Below, piece by piece: positions 47,304 to 47,341 of a stretch of DNA of 47,341 nt (positions within the stretch are counted from its first letter, which is position 1; each line of letters opens with the position of its first letter). The translations under genes were made by a program, and so were the position numbers. The stretch is from an uncultured Oscillospiraceae bacterium (GTDB taxonomy: Bacteria > Bacillota > Clostridia > Oscillospirales > Oscillospiraceae), in NCBI GenBank assembly GCA_934589155.1, contig CAKTNP010000013.1:1-47341 (forward strand). The letters run 5' to 3'. The notes under the pieces were generated by a model. That model worked only from the letters and a program-made list of their open reading frames with translations. It made no database searches and had not been told where the DNA came from.

Positions 47304-47341
47304 GTTGGCGTTACCTATCTTCCCGTGCAGTCACCCGCAAA
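47304..47341 (-). rRNA. 5S rRNA, 3' end only (runs off right edge)
   Basis: The minus strand reads GGGTGACTGCACGGGAAG followed by ATAGGTAACGCCAAC, the loop E/helix IV end and 3' strand of bacterial 5S rRNA. A strong terminator follows within six bases. The exact 3' end is estimated. The rest of the rRNA operon is beyond the window. Confidence 0.8.

Overview
The window reads as chromosomal DNA of a high-GC, anaerobic, Gram-positive Clostridia-type bacterium, most like the gut Oscillospirales. Supporting genes are a carbonyl-branch Wood-Ljungdahl operon (acsC, acsD, a CooC-type nickel ATPase, metF), a Bacillota-type glycogen operon with the GlgC/GlgD pair, HemZ, the HU-RqcP pair, DUF4317, the GGGtGRT/NifU-like pair and a LytTR-DUF3021 pair. 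Promoters are sigma-A like and many carry an extended -10 (TGn before the hexamer). I assign the organism by gene content only; no species can be named from this sequence alone.

Layout. 1-2887 (minus): start of the acetyl-CoA synthase corrinoid module, transcribed metF > cooC > acsD > acsC and running off the left edge. 3063-3793: two small conserved-looking genes. 3838-7392 (minus): DUF2207-type membrane protein, VanZ protein and a nucleotidyltransferase-fold protein. 7530-8108: YfbR-type nucleotidase. 8290-12346 (minus): a GH9 glycosidase, a ROK sugar kinase and a NagB-type deaminase, which together look like an intracellular amino-sugar oligosaccharide pathway. 12464-20271 (minus): glgB-glgC-glgD-glgA, a terminator, a GH13 amylase-type enzyme and a 63-residue Cys-rich protein. 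20761-20834 (minus): tRNA-Gly(CCC).

21018-31401 (plus): a long housekeeping run, recJ-rel-dtd-MBL hydrolase-hemZ-degenerate amidohydrolase-lipid flippase, then hup-rqcP with its own promoter. 31543-35703 (minus): M16C peptidase and a cysteine desulfidase family protein. 35853-36490: a small membrane protein whose terminator appears to have been split by a ~204-bp hairpin-rich repeat element. 36497-38226 (minus): DUF4317 and a membrane protein. 38380-39386: an AT-richer island of a lipoprotein and a divergent small HTH regulator. 39538-41247 (minus): the NifU-like scaffold and GGGtGRT operon behind a perfect-consensus promoter. 41438-46040: cytidine deaminase, GNAT, FlaR-like P-loop protein, a hypothetical, a NAGPA-domain membrane protein and a HAD protein. 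46192-47104: LytTR regulator plus DUF3021 membrane protein. The right edge clips the 3' end of a minus-strand 5S rRNA gene, so an rRNA operon lies next door.

Novelty candidates are the repeat element in the terminator (36245-36490), the GGGtGRT/NifU-like operon of unknown function, the cytosolic GH9-ROK-NagB cassette, the amidohydrolase that has lost metal ligands, and the LytTR promoter with a 10-bp tandem repeat where the -35 should be. I see no CRISPR array, transposase, integrase or defence system.
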